Of a DNA stretch of 64,000 nt, positions 34,392 to 46,097 are shown piece after piece. The DNA comes from Grifola frondosa (taxonomy: Eukaryota; Basidiomycota; Agaricomycetes; Polyporales; Grifolaceae): the NCBI GenBank assembly GCA_001683735.1, contig LUGG01000002.1, positions 806,001-870,000 of the forward strand. Direction: 5' to 3'. A program made the position numbers and the translations under genes. How positions within the stretch are numbered: the first letter of the stretch is position 1; every line of letters begins with the position of its first letter. The notes beneath the pieces are model-generated. The model had not been told where the DNA came from. It did not search any database and saw nothing but the letters and a program-made list of their open reading frames with translations.

Positions 34392-37300
34392 GGTGGTGAG
34401 GAGGACTGTGGGTTGCGGATGAAGAGGAGTGAGGAGAGGATTGAAGTACTCCAATGCTGAGTGAGATTTGGGGCGATCGTGATCATCTTTCCACGCTACG
34501 GGCCGACCGGCCTCCCTCTCTTTACGGTGGTTTTGACAAACGTTCAATGCGGATACGATTCCTGACATCGTGCTGACATCTTCCGACTAAGACCGTGCAC
34601 AATATCTCCGTATTATGTCGAAATTTAAGGCATAGACCAATGCGTATGTACGACGAAGGACAGAAAGACATAACCTCATCTAGTCGGATGACAACACCGA
34701 CGGGAAACTGTCGAGGAATGGCACACCAGTAATGTGCTGTACCGCCACGATCCGACATCGGTGAGATCTAACCGTGGGAGGCTCCTTGTTGAAATGCACA
34801 CTTATCTCCCCTCCGGACCCTGGATGAGTCAAAGGGGGAGATCTTGCCAAGAATGCAGTCACGGATTTATATTTTTGGAGGCAGGGAGACAGCAAGTCGC
34901 AAGTGCGTACTGACGTTCCTGTACAATGTGCTTGGTCAACAAGGGGTCGTGACTCTGCATGGGGAGGATAGCACATGTACTCACGTCATGCTCTCCGAAT
35001 TGACCCCGTGTATGTGCGACCTAAGTTCGGCCGATCGGGTATTCAACGAAACATATCCACATGTATGGTCATAATCTAAAGAACAGGAGACATGAATACG
35101 ATCATCACCCCGTTGCATAGCCGACGCACTTGTCAGGTTCCCGCGCTTGCAATTCCTCTTGACGGGATTTTCTGAGAAGCAGCTGTTAAGTGAAAAAGAA
35201 AACGTAGCTTTCGCTGTAGTGTACACATCATGGCACTACCAGTTGGGCTCTCATGACCACTTTGGGAAGTACTTACTACCTCAACCTTGAGAAGCTCATT
35301 CCATCGATGAGATGAGAAAGTAGACGGAACATAGTCGGGGGTTGGATGATGACTTCGATGGATAACCTGATTGGACTGGTTCCAAGGGCAGTAGCACTGG
35401 GATGAACCGCGTAGGGCGGCCCACTCGGGGGAACAAGAACAAGCAAGATATGCACATGAGGTGCAATGAAGCATATAGCCTTGTACCAGTGGAACTGTTC
35501 CAGTTATTTTTGAATAGCAAACTCACCGATCTGATCGACCTCAAAGTCCTCAACACCACCGGTACGGCCATTTCCACCGTCCAAGGAAGAATAAATATCC
35601 TGACGACTTCTGGGAATGCGGTGACTGTCGACAGACACCGTTCTGATAAACCCTGTTTGTTCCAGACACTTCACATTCGTCACAGCATTGTTCTGCCACA
35701 AGATTTAAATTCTACGTGATGATAGGGATATTTATGAATCAGATGTTCGCACAGTATCAGGAAAAGGTGGTCGCACTTGCCTGTTTATTGCTCCCCAACC
35801 GTTAGCTTTGGAGATGTGCTCCGCAATCGGGTGATTGAGATGTATGGACCTGGAGTGAGGATGAAACAGCTCCGTTCGTGTTGAGGCAGTACCGTTCCTT
35901 GGCGGCCTCAGAGATAGGTGTGACGGTAGGAAAGTGTTCTAAGAAGAATATATGCAACACTATGAGAATAACATACATTGTAGTAATCGACGCACTCGCC
36001 TGGTAGTCGCACTGAAAACGATTGGGATCGTAAGAGGTGGGAGAAGCAAACTCAGATGAACGCAGTCAGGCTGTACTGTGCTGCATCAACGTTAAGAGGA
36101 TGATTCACAGAAAATTGGTGGCAGACTTTGCCGTTGCCATCGAGCCTCGCAAGAGTTCGAACACTATCATGCCGCCCACATCTTGGCTGCAGAGATTTGT
36201 CGTTGCATGCGGTTGTGGGCCTTTCCCGCGTTTCACAATTGTGATCACTGTACTCCTGTCCGAAGTGTGGTGATCGGTCGAGAAAAAGTCCGGAAGAGTG
36301 CTGGAACCGTGGTTCATCAACCAAAGGAAAGCCATCATCAGCGCCGAGAAGACATTTGCTTCAGTGTTCGAATCAACGGCCGCCCGGAAACATCCACTTC
36401 CGTATGATGATGTGGAATTTGGTCCAATGAGCAGCCTCATTGTCAGCGCCCACCACCGTTCTGAGGGAGCATTCGGCGGTGGCTTGGAGCGTGAAGATTT
36501 CGGCGAAATGATCCTCAAGGCAAGCTGCTTGATGAAATCATTATCGCGCCCATGTGCTATTCTATCGTCGGATCAATTTTCTCGGTTGAGAGAACAACAC
36601 GCGACATGTCCAACTTGCTATGCCAATGACGAGTAATACGACGGTGGAGACCGTCAAAAAAATCCGGAAGACTGATATGGAGAGTGTGCGCGGGCAGCCA
36701 AAGTAGCCGCCTTGTATGAAGCACGTTGCAGCTCTGAATCGGGAGTTGACAAAGACTCGTCATTACCGCCGTGCACCGGTGGTCTTTTACCTCATGACTA
36801 TCTCCGGGATGATTCAAACAATCGATCGGTTATTCGTCGGCTAGTGCACTGCTAAAATAAAATAAAATACAAAGCTTTTTCATTGACTCACCTCAAAATT
36901 GCGGGTCCGCCTTGCTCGGTGGATTGTCACCAATGGTGACGGAGGGCTGACAGGAGTCAGATTATTTTGGGGGTGTTGAACAGCCTTGCGATACTCCGAG
37001 AAGGTAACACAAGGTAGGTTTTGCGTCATTCTGGTCACTGAAATCAGAGAAAGGACCATCATAGAATCAGAAAATATCGTGCATTGCTTCCAGAGTCACT
37101 TCCAGAATAAGACCTGTGTTCGAGGCAGTACTGTCGCGCCAGAGCGTGGAGGAAGAACAACAGCGCGTGTGAAAAAACGATTACACCGATTTCCTCAAAT
37201 GGCAATTATGCTGTGTTCGAGTGTGACAAGTACGCTGCAGCTTGAACTTCCTGAACGTCCACCTTAGCCAGTGTATTTGTTACGGGGAATTCGAATCAGA

Positions 37301-37740
37301 ATTCGTTCACTTTTTTGCGACGACTTCGGATGTGTTTCTCGGGGCCGTTTGTTAGTCTGACAAATCCTACTAGGACTAAGTACTTAGTATTCATGTTCGT
37401 GGCTGTTCTCGTTCTCAATGACTCAACAACATCTGGGTCCTTGATACGACTTGGAACCGGTCGGATGTCTCTGCGGCTGGGAATTTGAGGAACTTGACGT
37501 GGGCTGAAAGCTGTCCTAGGATTCCAATCTTGAAACAGATATGTGTCTCGGATCCTATCGTGCGGCGGTCGCGATGATAGTACTGTATGATATTGCTCTC
37601 TCTCGGAACAAAAAAAATTTCGACGCCAATCGTTTTCTGAGCTTTCACTCTTCCGCTGGTTGCACACCTGCGGTATTGCGCTGCGATCTCTCTTTTGGCG
37701 AGTTAAAATGAACCGAAAACGAATTTCCACCAGTGCAGCG
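34392..37740. other. 3.3-kb gene-poor stretch with a possible degenerate gene
   Basis: No recognised family. On the minus strand at 35296-35701 two pieces splice well: FEVDQI joins to RPTRFIPVLLPLEPVQSGYP through a GTGAGT donor at about 35526. Upstream at about 36100-36520 there are coding-like pieces (such as LQATAECSLRTVVGADN) but with stops and frame changes. Together they may be an old, decayed gene. Nothing else of note was seen. Confidence 0.35.
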
Positions 37741-38429
37741 ATGTCTCAGCCAGTTATTACTCTGTACGATGTTCCTTCCACCATTCCTCAGCCTTGGGCT
37801 CCAAATATTTGGCGTATACGGTTCGTCGCTTAATTCACGCCGTAATGCGCCAATCACTTACTCTTTTCCAGCTTCATTCTGAATTATAAACGTCTCCATT
37901 ATCACACAGTCTGGGTCGAGTTCTCCGATGTCGAACAGACGCTACGGTCGATAGGTGCCCCGCCCACCTCGCAAAGACCCGATGGACGTCCAGTCTATAC
38001 ACTCCCCGTCATAGTCGACCCTCTGCGTTCCCGTAGTTCTCCCGTCATAATCTCCAATGCCAACATTATCGCCGAGTATCTGGAGACTGCATATCCCGCA
38101 CGGCCCATATATCCTGAAGGTTCCCGCGCATTGCAGACACTCTTCGTCCACTACATTCAGGAAATTTTTGTCAAACCGCTGCTTCCAATACTCGTCCCTC
38201 TTACCCACCAGAGGCTTCCAGAACGGAGTCAGGCACATTTTCGCCAAGGTGGTGCAGCCAATCTTCCCCCGCCACAGTTGGCAGGTGCGCAGAAAGAGCA
38301 AGCCTGGCGGGCAGTGAGGGAGCAGTTCGACTTCCTTGCACTCATACTTGACAAAAACTCGGTCCCTGACGGTAATGGGGTGGTGGCCATGGGTCACGAG
38401 GTCAGCTACGCGGACTTCGCGCTCTGCTC

Positions 38430-38480
38430 CATCAGCAAAACCCGGATATGTCTAATTTAATCTTAAATTGTCTGAACCCA
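38430..38480 (+). repeat. Left terminal inverted repeat of Plavaka element 1
   Basis: Starts CATCAGCAAAACCCGG; pairs with 53080-53128 with about 20 of 24 outer matches, then TGTCT, ATCTTA and TTGTCT in common. Confidence 0.75.
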
Positions 38481-38822
38481 TCTTAAACATCTTAAATTAA
38501 GACGAGTAAGAGACAAAGAACTGCCAGACCTTTGAGACGGTCCACACGAAAAACTATTAGACAATTTCAGAATATTTAGAGACCTCGAAGAGCACTTAAA
38601 GTGATTAGAGAATTTTCGGTTTAAATGCTCTTGGCTGCCTTGTTGATCTTACCAACTTAATTAACCATCATTTTCGTCTGAGTTCTCTTAATTGCTCTGT
38701 GTTCTGTCACACAGACCCAGAAGACGTCATAGAATGCTAAGAAAAGGCAATCTTCGAAGTTCCATTTGAGCTCTCCTGCGCCTCTCCAGGCACGTTTGCT
38801 CGTCCACCAAGCATCCGTGATC

Positions 38823-40660
38823 TCATCCCCACAGCCCCGTTAGACAAGGCGCATTCAAGATCTGCATTTGCGGAGTCTGGTTGCCGATAGTGAGAGTCGC
38901 TGAGGTGCCGCTACTCCTCAGCAACAGTCTTTGCCGCCTGGTCCTGAGGGCAGCCGCCACGACGGTTGCCTCCTTGGCAACCCACCCACGCTCGAAATCC
39001 TCCTGGCAGCGATTGAGTAGATACTTGTGGAACAACTGACCACCGGCGATAGGCTTGCCCTCCGAATTCTTGATCCCATCATCCTGGACATTCGCGCTAA
39101 TCTGCTCCATCATCTTGTGACAGAGACGTGCGTACATCTCCGACCAAGTCGCCTCGTCGGTTGCCTTCTCGAACACGAGCCGGATGACCTGGATCAGCGT
39201 CTGACCATCCTTCTCCTTCTCGGACCTGTTTGCCCAGGTAATGATTTGGTCCGAAATCGAGTCGAAGCGCTCCATCGTCAGTTTGTTGAGCAGACCCCGG
39301 ACCTTACGATCTACAACCCCTGGAGAATCCGCATCGGGAGCCTGAGGCTTTCTGCCAAGACTACCTGCTTGCCACCGGTCTGCAGAAGCTTCCAGAGGCG
39401 CAACGGGTTCCAAGGACAGTCCACCCGGTAGTGATGATCCCGAGGCAAAGGAACTTTGTTCTCTTTGTCGCGCCGCCCGCCTCACTGGCTCCGTGTCCGG
39501 CCACTGCCCATAGGGTGGCAGCCCGGACTGCCTTGGCTAGAAGAACGCGCCATAGGTGAAGGCTGACCGAACGGCATACCAGCAGGGCCACCAGACATCG
39601 AAGTGGAATGACTAGACATCTGGAAGCGTTCTTCGCTCGACACCTTGCTACTCGGCGTGGAGAACTGGCCCATCATGTTGAAGGGATTCGGGGGCTTGGG
39701 GAAGCCTGAAATAGCAAGGCCTATGGAGGCCTGGCGGGCGGCGGTGGAGGCGGGAGGTGACATGGATGCGGAGGATGTGTGGCGACCTGAACCACCATGG
39801 CTCATAGCGAAATTCTGGTCAGCAGGTTTGAGGCCGATTCATCTAGTGGCGGAAGAGAATCGGGTTTCTCCTTGCAGATGGCCATGAATTGTAGGAGGAA
39901 TTCGCGGTCGTACCTGAACGAGACCATGATTTGAGCAGACAGATCACAAGGAAGATTTCTGGAGACTTACCTGAATTTACCCTGCTTTGCATTCACGTTG
40001 AGTTCGACCTTTGGACTTTTGATGCCTTCAGGGTACGCGATAGAGTCAAGGTCTTCAATGACCCGAGCAGTGGCTAAAGCAGAGGGGAGTGGCGTGGGAA
40101 TGGGAACCTTTGTCCCCGATAGATCCAAAGGACCGGGGCGACGCTTGGGTGTCTCCGAATGCACCGCTGTGTCGATGCATAGCGGACCCTTGTGAGAGAC
40201 CTTGTCCTTGGCCTCTTCCTTTGCAGCGTCGTCTGCCCGCCTCCTCGGCCTCAGGAGCTTCCTCGACTTCGCCTTCTTTCTGCAGCCTCGGCCTTCAACT
40301 CCTTAGCTTTCTGGGCTGCCTCCTTCGCCAGATGCTCCTCCTCTGCCTTGTGCGCCCGCTCCTCCTTCAGCTGCAACCGCTCCTTCCACTCTTTCTCCTT
40401 CTGGATTGTTCTTTGTCTTCTTCCTACTTACGCAGTTCTCCCTCTCCTCCTCCTCTCTCTGTAACTCCCTTCTCCTCTGCCTCCTTGCGCGTCCGCTCCT
40501 CCTTCTTCGTTCTTCCTCACACTTCTTTTCCTCCTCTTCAGCTGCGCGGCGAGCAGTCTCCTCTGCCACCGTCTTCGACTGCTTCTTCTCATTCTCCTCC
40601 GCAAGCCTCTTCGCCTTGGCCTCCCACTCTGTCGGAATATTGATGGTCAGTCAATGTATG
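38823..40660 (-). pseudogene. Captured 3' fragment of eIF4G (MIF4G domain, truncated)
   Basis: On the minus strand the coiled segment AKRLAEENEKKQSK comes first. Then come PLDLSGTKVPIPTPLPSALA, YPEGIKSPKVELNVNAKQGK, a Ser/Gly-rich linker with PNPFNMMGQFSTP, and the MIF4G start (DRKVRGLLNKLTMERFDSIS, LIQVIRLVFEKATDEATWSE, KYLLNRCQEDFERGWVAKEA). All are the translation initiation factor eIF4G in the correct order. The MIF4G domain stops after about 110 residues; the following sequence is unrelated and soon ends. Introns are retained but several frames are broken. It cannot give a working scaffold for eIF4E/eIF4A. It lies inside the Plavaka element. Confidence 0.8.
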
Positions 40661-40699
40661 AAATGAAACAAGCAAATATATGCATACTCCGGTGAACGA

Positions 40700-41960
40700 C
40701 ACTAGGACCGGACTCGTCCTACTCCTACTTTGATTACCACAAGTCCTGGAAGGTGCTGAGGGAGGCTATGATAGATCCGCCAATCCGGATGGAATACTTT
40801 CTTTCGAGAGGAGCAACGATCTTGACCTGCAGTGCGAGAACGAATGTCAGCGCTAATCCATAATTGCACAAGATGAAACATACCTCCATGCTCGACGGTG
40901 CAAGCGCAAGAAACTCCTTCTGCATATGGTCGGCGATACCAGGGAACATTGTGGTACCGCCGGACAGGACGATGTTGCCGTAAAGGTCGCGACAAATATT
41001 CAGATCGCACTTGTAGATGGAGCTGTAACTGGACAAAGAAAAACATTTAGATCTGTTACTACTACTCGACAAAGGGGATGGACACGTACGTAGTCTCATG
41101 GACACCAGCAGCTTCCAGGCCAAGGAATGTGGGAAGGAAAAGAGCCACAGGAACACAAAATCTGATGAAAGTAAATTAAGCACACAATAATACACTTCTA
41201 ATAGATATTACACACCGTTCGTGGCCGATAGTAATGACCTGACCATCGGGCAACTCATAGCTCTTCTCAAGCGCAGACGCGTGCACAGCAGCCTGTAACT
41301 CCTGCTCGAAGTCCAGAGCAATGTAGCACAGCTTCTTGATGTCACGAACGATTTCATGCTCAGCGATAGTGTGGAAGGGCTAGCCTCGCTCCAACAAGTT
41401 CTTGATGAGGAACTCCGTCAAGTCACAACCAGCGAGATCGATATGCAAAATAGCGTGGGGAAGCGAAAACCCTTCGTAGACGGGCACAGTGTGGGTGACA
41501 CCATTACCGGAGTCCAGCACGATACCTGTCGTATGACCAAAGGCATACAACGACAGGACGGTTTGAATGGCGACGTAGAAGGCAGGCGCATTGAAGGATT
41601 TGAACATGATTTGAGCCATCTTTTCACGATTCGCCTTCGGGTTCAGAGGGGTCTCAGTAAGGTACTCCTCTGGCATGACACAGAGCTTGTTATAGAACGT
41701 GTGATGCCAAATCTTCTCCATGTCACCCCAGTTGGTGACTATACCGTGCTCAATAGGATATTTCAAGGTGATAATACCACGCTTGGACCACTGGGAAGAT
41801 GAATTGGTGTGATGCTAAGGTGCAATTGCACTGAAGCTTACCCAACATAAGAGTCCTTCTGACCTATACCGACCGTCACACCCTGGTGGTGAGGACGACC
41901 GACAATAGAGCTATCATACACAAGAATTAGTACTTGCTAAGATGATGACGTGGAAAATAC
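40700..41960 (-). pseudogene. Captured actin copy with introns, stop codon and residue changes
   Basis: In order on the minus strand: [134 protein letters not shown] and [18 protein letters not shown]. This is conventional actin. Defects are a TAG replacing the Tyr of the ERGYPF motif (about 41380), one codon lost in DIKEKLCY, many unusual substitutions, a badly diverged N-terminus (AGDPANVDAEH for the ADP-binding loop) and a missing final exon. Introns are still there, so it was copied as DNA and not from mRNA. Confidence 0.85.
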
Positions 41961-42540
41961 GTACGGAGTGCTCTGCATCGACATTCGCGGGGTCCCCTGC
42001 GAGCAGAATGATCCGATACCTACGCCCCATGAGCTCAGCGCAGCCTTGACGGGTTCTACCAGAGGTGGAGGCTGTTGATTCATTACGATGCTCAGCGGGC
42101 ATATGCCCTTAGGTCGCTGTGGTGGGGTGGGCTCGGGCTGCATGCTCCGCATGAGCTCCACCGAGCCCTTCCGCGATGTCTCGGCACTGGTCGACGTGCT
42201 CCCCTCACCGCTCAGGTCAGAAGTAGAACCCGAGTTGCACTGCAGCTACCACCCGCGCATGCTCTCGATGACCTTGAAGAAGTTTGTGGATCCTGCAGTG
42301 ATTGTACGCGAGATCGCCTCGCGTGTGGGTGCCAGCTGCTGCTCTAGCTTCAGCCCTTGGATACCCTCGGATAGCCGCAGGCCGATGTCGGCGACGACGG
42401 AGGGTTTCTCACTGCAAGGATGTCTATAGGAACAACGTAACTCCCATGAGCCAGAGGCGGTCGACATGCAAGGACATTCTCTTACCGCGCTTCGATGAGG
42501 TCGAATAACAGAAGGTCGGTTACCCAATCCTAGACTTCGT
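41960..42540 (-). pseudogene. Captured C-terminal fragment of a probable AVL9/DENN-type protein
   Basis: The minus strand codes WVTDLLLFDLIEAR, then across a probable intron VVADIGLRLSEGIQGLKLEQ, LAPTREAISRTITAGSTNFF, KVIESMRGW, a Ser/Thr-rich part and a final ALSSWGVGIGSF. This is the pattern I associate with the C-terminus of fungal AVL9-like (DENN family) late secretory pathway proteins. The name is from memory of the family and is uncertain. It runs directly into the actin copy without its own stop, so it is a fragment. Confidence 0.5.
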
Positions 42541-42568
42541 AAGCATTAGTCTCCTTGAATTCCTATAT

Positions 42569-44110
42569 CTATAACGGATTGAAGTCTTGTATCGAGTTCG
42601 GATCGCCTGTCAGACGAGTCAGCCACTGCACTCTCCTCTGACTCTGGAGCTTGCTATACCTCTTCTTCTCCTCCTCCTCCTTGCGTGCCCGCTCCGCCTC
42701 CTCTTCTTTCTTCCTTCGCTCCTCCTCACGTTTCTTCCTTTCCTCCTCTTCAGCAGCACGGCAAGCGGTCTCCTCCGCCGCCTTCTTCAACCGCTCCTTC
42801 TCATTCTCCTCCGCAAGCCTCTTCGCCTTGGCCTCTGGAGTCTCCATCCGAACTACTGTCTTCTGCGCAGGCGAGCTGGGCACGATCACTGGAGGCGACA
42901 CAACGGGACCCGCCTTCTTGAATTGTTCGAGATCAACTTCCATCCCGAAACCATCCTTGATGGTGACTTTCCGTGGAACGAACATGCTCGGGCTCGAGTT
43001 GAGCTGCCCAAGCCCCCCCTGGCGCAGTCGTCGATAATGGTGTAGAGGGTGGCGATGACACACTGCTCAGGCTCGTTGTGTGCGTGTGCGGTGAAGGCGT
43101 CGTATGTGGTGGATGACCTGTACTGGGAATGGCGGGGGTAAGCGTAGGCGTGCCGGGTGGGTGAAGTTGGGGAGGTTGCGCACGGGGTGACATGGGCATG
43201 CCACCCATCGGAGGACCGGGCGGACCCTGTTGAGGGTGATGTTGCGGAGGAACTGGCTGTGGCATCCACTGCTGAGGATATTGAACATACTGTTGGTCCA
43301 TGGCCACGCCGGGATAAGGATACTATAGTAGTTACATCACTGTCAGTTATCGACTCAATATTCAACCAAATAATACTTACATAGTATCCGGGCCACCCTG
43401 GCACCGGAACAGGCTGAGGCAGCTGAGGTGGCCCCATCCGAGGACTCGGCAGGCCCACCGACATCGGCGTCGGTACGGGCCCCCACCTAGCCCTCCAGGA
43501 GCACCGGTCGATTGCCCATTCACTGTGCCGTGGGGTATCGGAGGAGGGTGTGATGGCGAAAGAGGGATGCCGCTGGAGCTAGCCCCCGCTCCATTTTGCT
43601 GTGGCCTTAACGCGCCGACATGAAAGGAGTGTATGAATGGACACCTAATTGAGAAGGCTGCGGTTGGTGATGCATGCCCTGCTGACCCTGAGTCAGCATT
43701 GCTGAGGGAGGGAGGGACGTCGGGCGAGTTGAGGGAGAGGTGACATCAGATGGTGTTGAGGAGCTCGTCACAGTCGACGATCCGCTGCTCAGCGACTGGA
43801 AGAATTTTTTCACATCTACTTTCAGGTGAGGCATATGGGCTGGAGCGGAAGATGACGCTGCAGATGCTAACGCCGATGCTGACGGCGCAGATAGGGAGCT
43901 AAGTCGATGGCGATGAAGTTGAGGTTGAGGTGGAAGGTACTCTACCATTAGGTATCGAAGAGGGTGACGCTTGCACCGAGCCAAACTGCTTGATACTCTC
44001 TGACTGGATTGGTGGAACAACTGCAGGAGAGCATGGTGTTGGAGCGGCTATGTCGTCTATTCGGCCAAAAGTCACGGATGAACCTAGATCGGTGGGAAAG
44101 CAAGATGAGA
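42569..44110 (-). pseudogene. Captured 5' fragment of eIF4G
   Basis: The minus strand codes VTFGRIDDIAAPTPCSP, VPPIQSESIKQFGSV, HMPHLKVDVKKFFQSLSSGS and a Pro/Gln-rich part with QPVPPQHHPQQGPPGPPMGG. Then come VPRKVTIKDGFGMEVDLEQF and the coiled segment AKRLAEENEKERLKKAAEE continuing to RARKEEEEKKR. This is the N-terminal half of basidiomycete eIF4G, including an intron after WPGYY. It ends in unrelated codons and a stop at 42569. Its last 150 bp repeat the start of the 3' fragment at 40480-40640, so the two fragments overlap but are separated by the actin and AVL9-like pieces. Confidence 0.75.
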
Positions 44111-44229
44111 TGGTGAGAATTTACGCGCTGCAGCGTCGAAACATACCTGATTTTATGTGTTGTGACGAACGACGGGCACCTGCAATGCCACCGCTCAGCC
44201 GTCTAGAGTACATTAAAGCTATTTTCACA

Positions 44230-46050
44230 GTGAGCCGTGAGTAAGAAGAAACATAGGAAGGAGGAGCTTACTCTTTACATCTTGAGCTGACATGTCGCGC
44301 ATACCTCGAGAGTGAATTTCTTGCCGTTGCTCATAGAAATGGAGTGGGGACTGATGATTATGATGCTCAGTATCGTCAGTGGCAGTTGAACGCGAGCTCG
44401 ACTCACTATCGCAACATAGCAGTTCCACTTGCACCCCGCATCAATTGAGAGCACCGCGGAGTCTCGTAGTCGTGAGATAAGTGGCGATTACTGTGGTGTT
44501 CGTGAGGGCCCACGCGAACCCGCGGTCATTGAAGCAGTAGTGGAGCGTCGAAGCCTGCGTCGAGGCGACCACAATCGGAAGATCTACCTGGTGCGCAGCC
44601 CTAAAGCACACTTGCACGATGTCCTGAAAACCGCCTCCGCCTCGTTTTCAATCAGCCATTCCCCTGTTGCGCTTGGCACTGCCATTTGCGAGGGCACGAC
44701 GTCGGTCTCGAGAAGCATTGTTCGGTAGTCGAGTAGAGAGCGGCCGTCTGCGCAGAGAGGGTGCAGGGCTAGCAAGCAGCTTTGGCTGTAGGAATGCTCG
44801 GATTTTGAGTCGAGCGTGGAGGTCGTTGTCGCCATCGTTTGTGGCGGATTCTGTGCAGAGGTGGTGGGATTAATTAGAACAGAGTTATAAGGCGCCCACG
44901 CGTCCTCTCACTTTCCCATCTCCGACATCTGAACTTGCAGAATCTACGTTGGCGATATATATCCTTGTGAGTCACTGGATTTTGATACTACACAAGTTCT
45001 CATGTTTCTGCAGCCCAGCAGCATGCGATCGAGACGTTCCATAAGCTCACAGAGCTCCTCCGCCGAACAGAATAGAGTCAGCTGTCAGTCGTATTTACTC
45101 GTTGGGTGCTAGCCATACTGAACTGCATACTGTAGCCCCAGATTGTACTCCTCGCAGGGCCATTCAGGAATGACATGACCGCGCGCTGAGCTTCCAGGAG
45201 GTAAGCTACCCACGCGCTGATGTCCTTGTCCTCACCCACTCCCCAACTTCCACTACCTCTCCGAGTGCACCGTGCTGTCATTCTGCCGCATGTCAGGACC
45301 GTAGATATGGACGTTGACCCTCGCACCTGACCCCAGCGACAAGGAGCACCTCACCTCACCCTCATCGACACGCCGTCCCTGGAATACGAGGACAACACCT
45401 CATCCTAGTGGACCGTATCCGAGATCCTCAGGCATGTCGACACCAGATTCGCTGAGAGAATCGAGGATGTGAGTCCCACTCTGTTACTGCACGCACATGA
45501 CAATGAACGACATGCTCCTTCCAGCCCAATAAAGCCCTTTCCGGTGATGAGCCTGCCATCCCCGCTGTTGTTGGACCAAGCAGCTGCATTGCGATATACG
45601 GCATCCGAGCCTTGTTGGAAATGTGCATGTAACGGGCAGTGGAGATCGTAGAGATCAGGGAGGCGACCGCGATCAGCTTTCACGCGCACCAGGCTGTGGT
45701 ACGCGTGCTCGGCCAGGGTGTGTGCGGGGCGATCGTGCGGGGGAAAGGTGTAGACATAGAGAGGCCATTCTTGCCATCGAGAAAATGTTACACGAGGGTG
45801 GGACTGGCACCGATGTGCTCGCCGTGGTAAAGCTGGAAGTGGAATATGTGGTCTGGCGACGGCGTCGACGGCGGGCAAGCTGGGCCACATGGAATAGTAG
45901 TGTCGTGGACTACCTCATCAATGAAGTCAGTTGTGACACCTAGCGGGACATGCGATGCGTCAATGTTCAGCACCCCGCGTGCTAGCTACAGTGCAGGTTG
46001 TGATTCGCAAGCAAAGAAATCTCTGGAAAGAATGCATGAGTGAGGGGCAC
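44230..46050. other. Further gene scraps inside the element, including a probable exosome-subunit start
   Basis: On the minus strand at 44584-44835, LHPLCADGRSLLDYRTMLLE with TDVVPS is the N-terminal pattern of RNase PH-type exosome subunits (Rrp42 group). On the plus strand at about 45800-45835, DVLAVVKLEVEYV resembles a later part of the same family, in the opposite direction. Minus-strand pieces at 45405-45890 (LAEHAYHSLVRVKADRGRLP) and 45078-45326 (LLEAQRAVMSFLNGP) look coding but I cannot assign them. None forms a complete gene. Confidence 0.4.
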
Positions 46051-46097
46051 CAAATCGATTTCAGGCTACTCACGGTTTGCCACAGGCTGCGCGACGT

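Noticed and set aside
40700..42560. A functional actin gene
   Set aside because: In-frame TAG at a conserved Tyr, lost codon, degraded N-terminus and missing last exon; placed inside a transposon.
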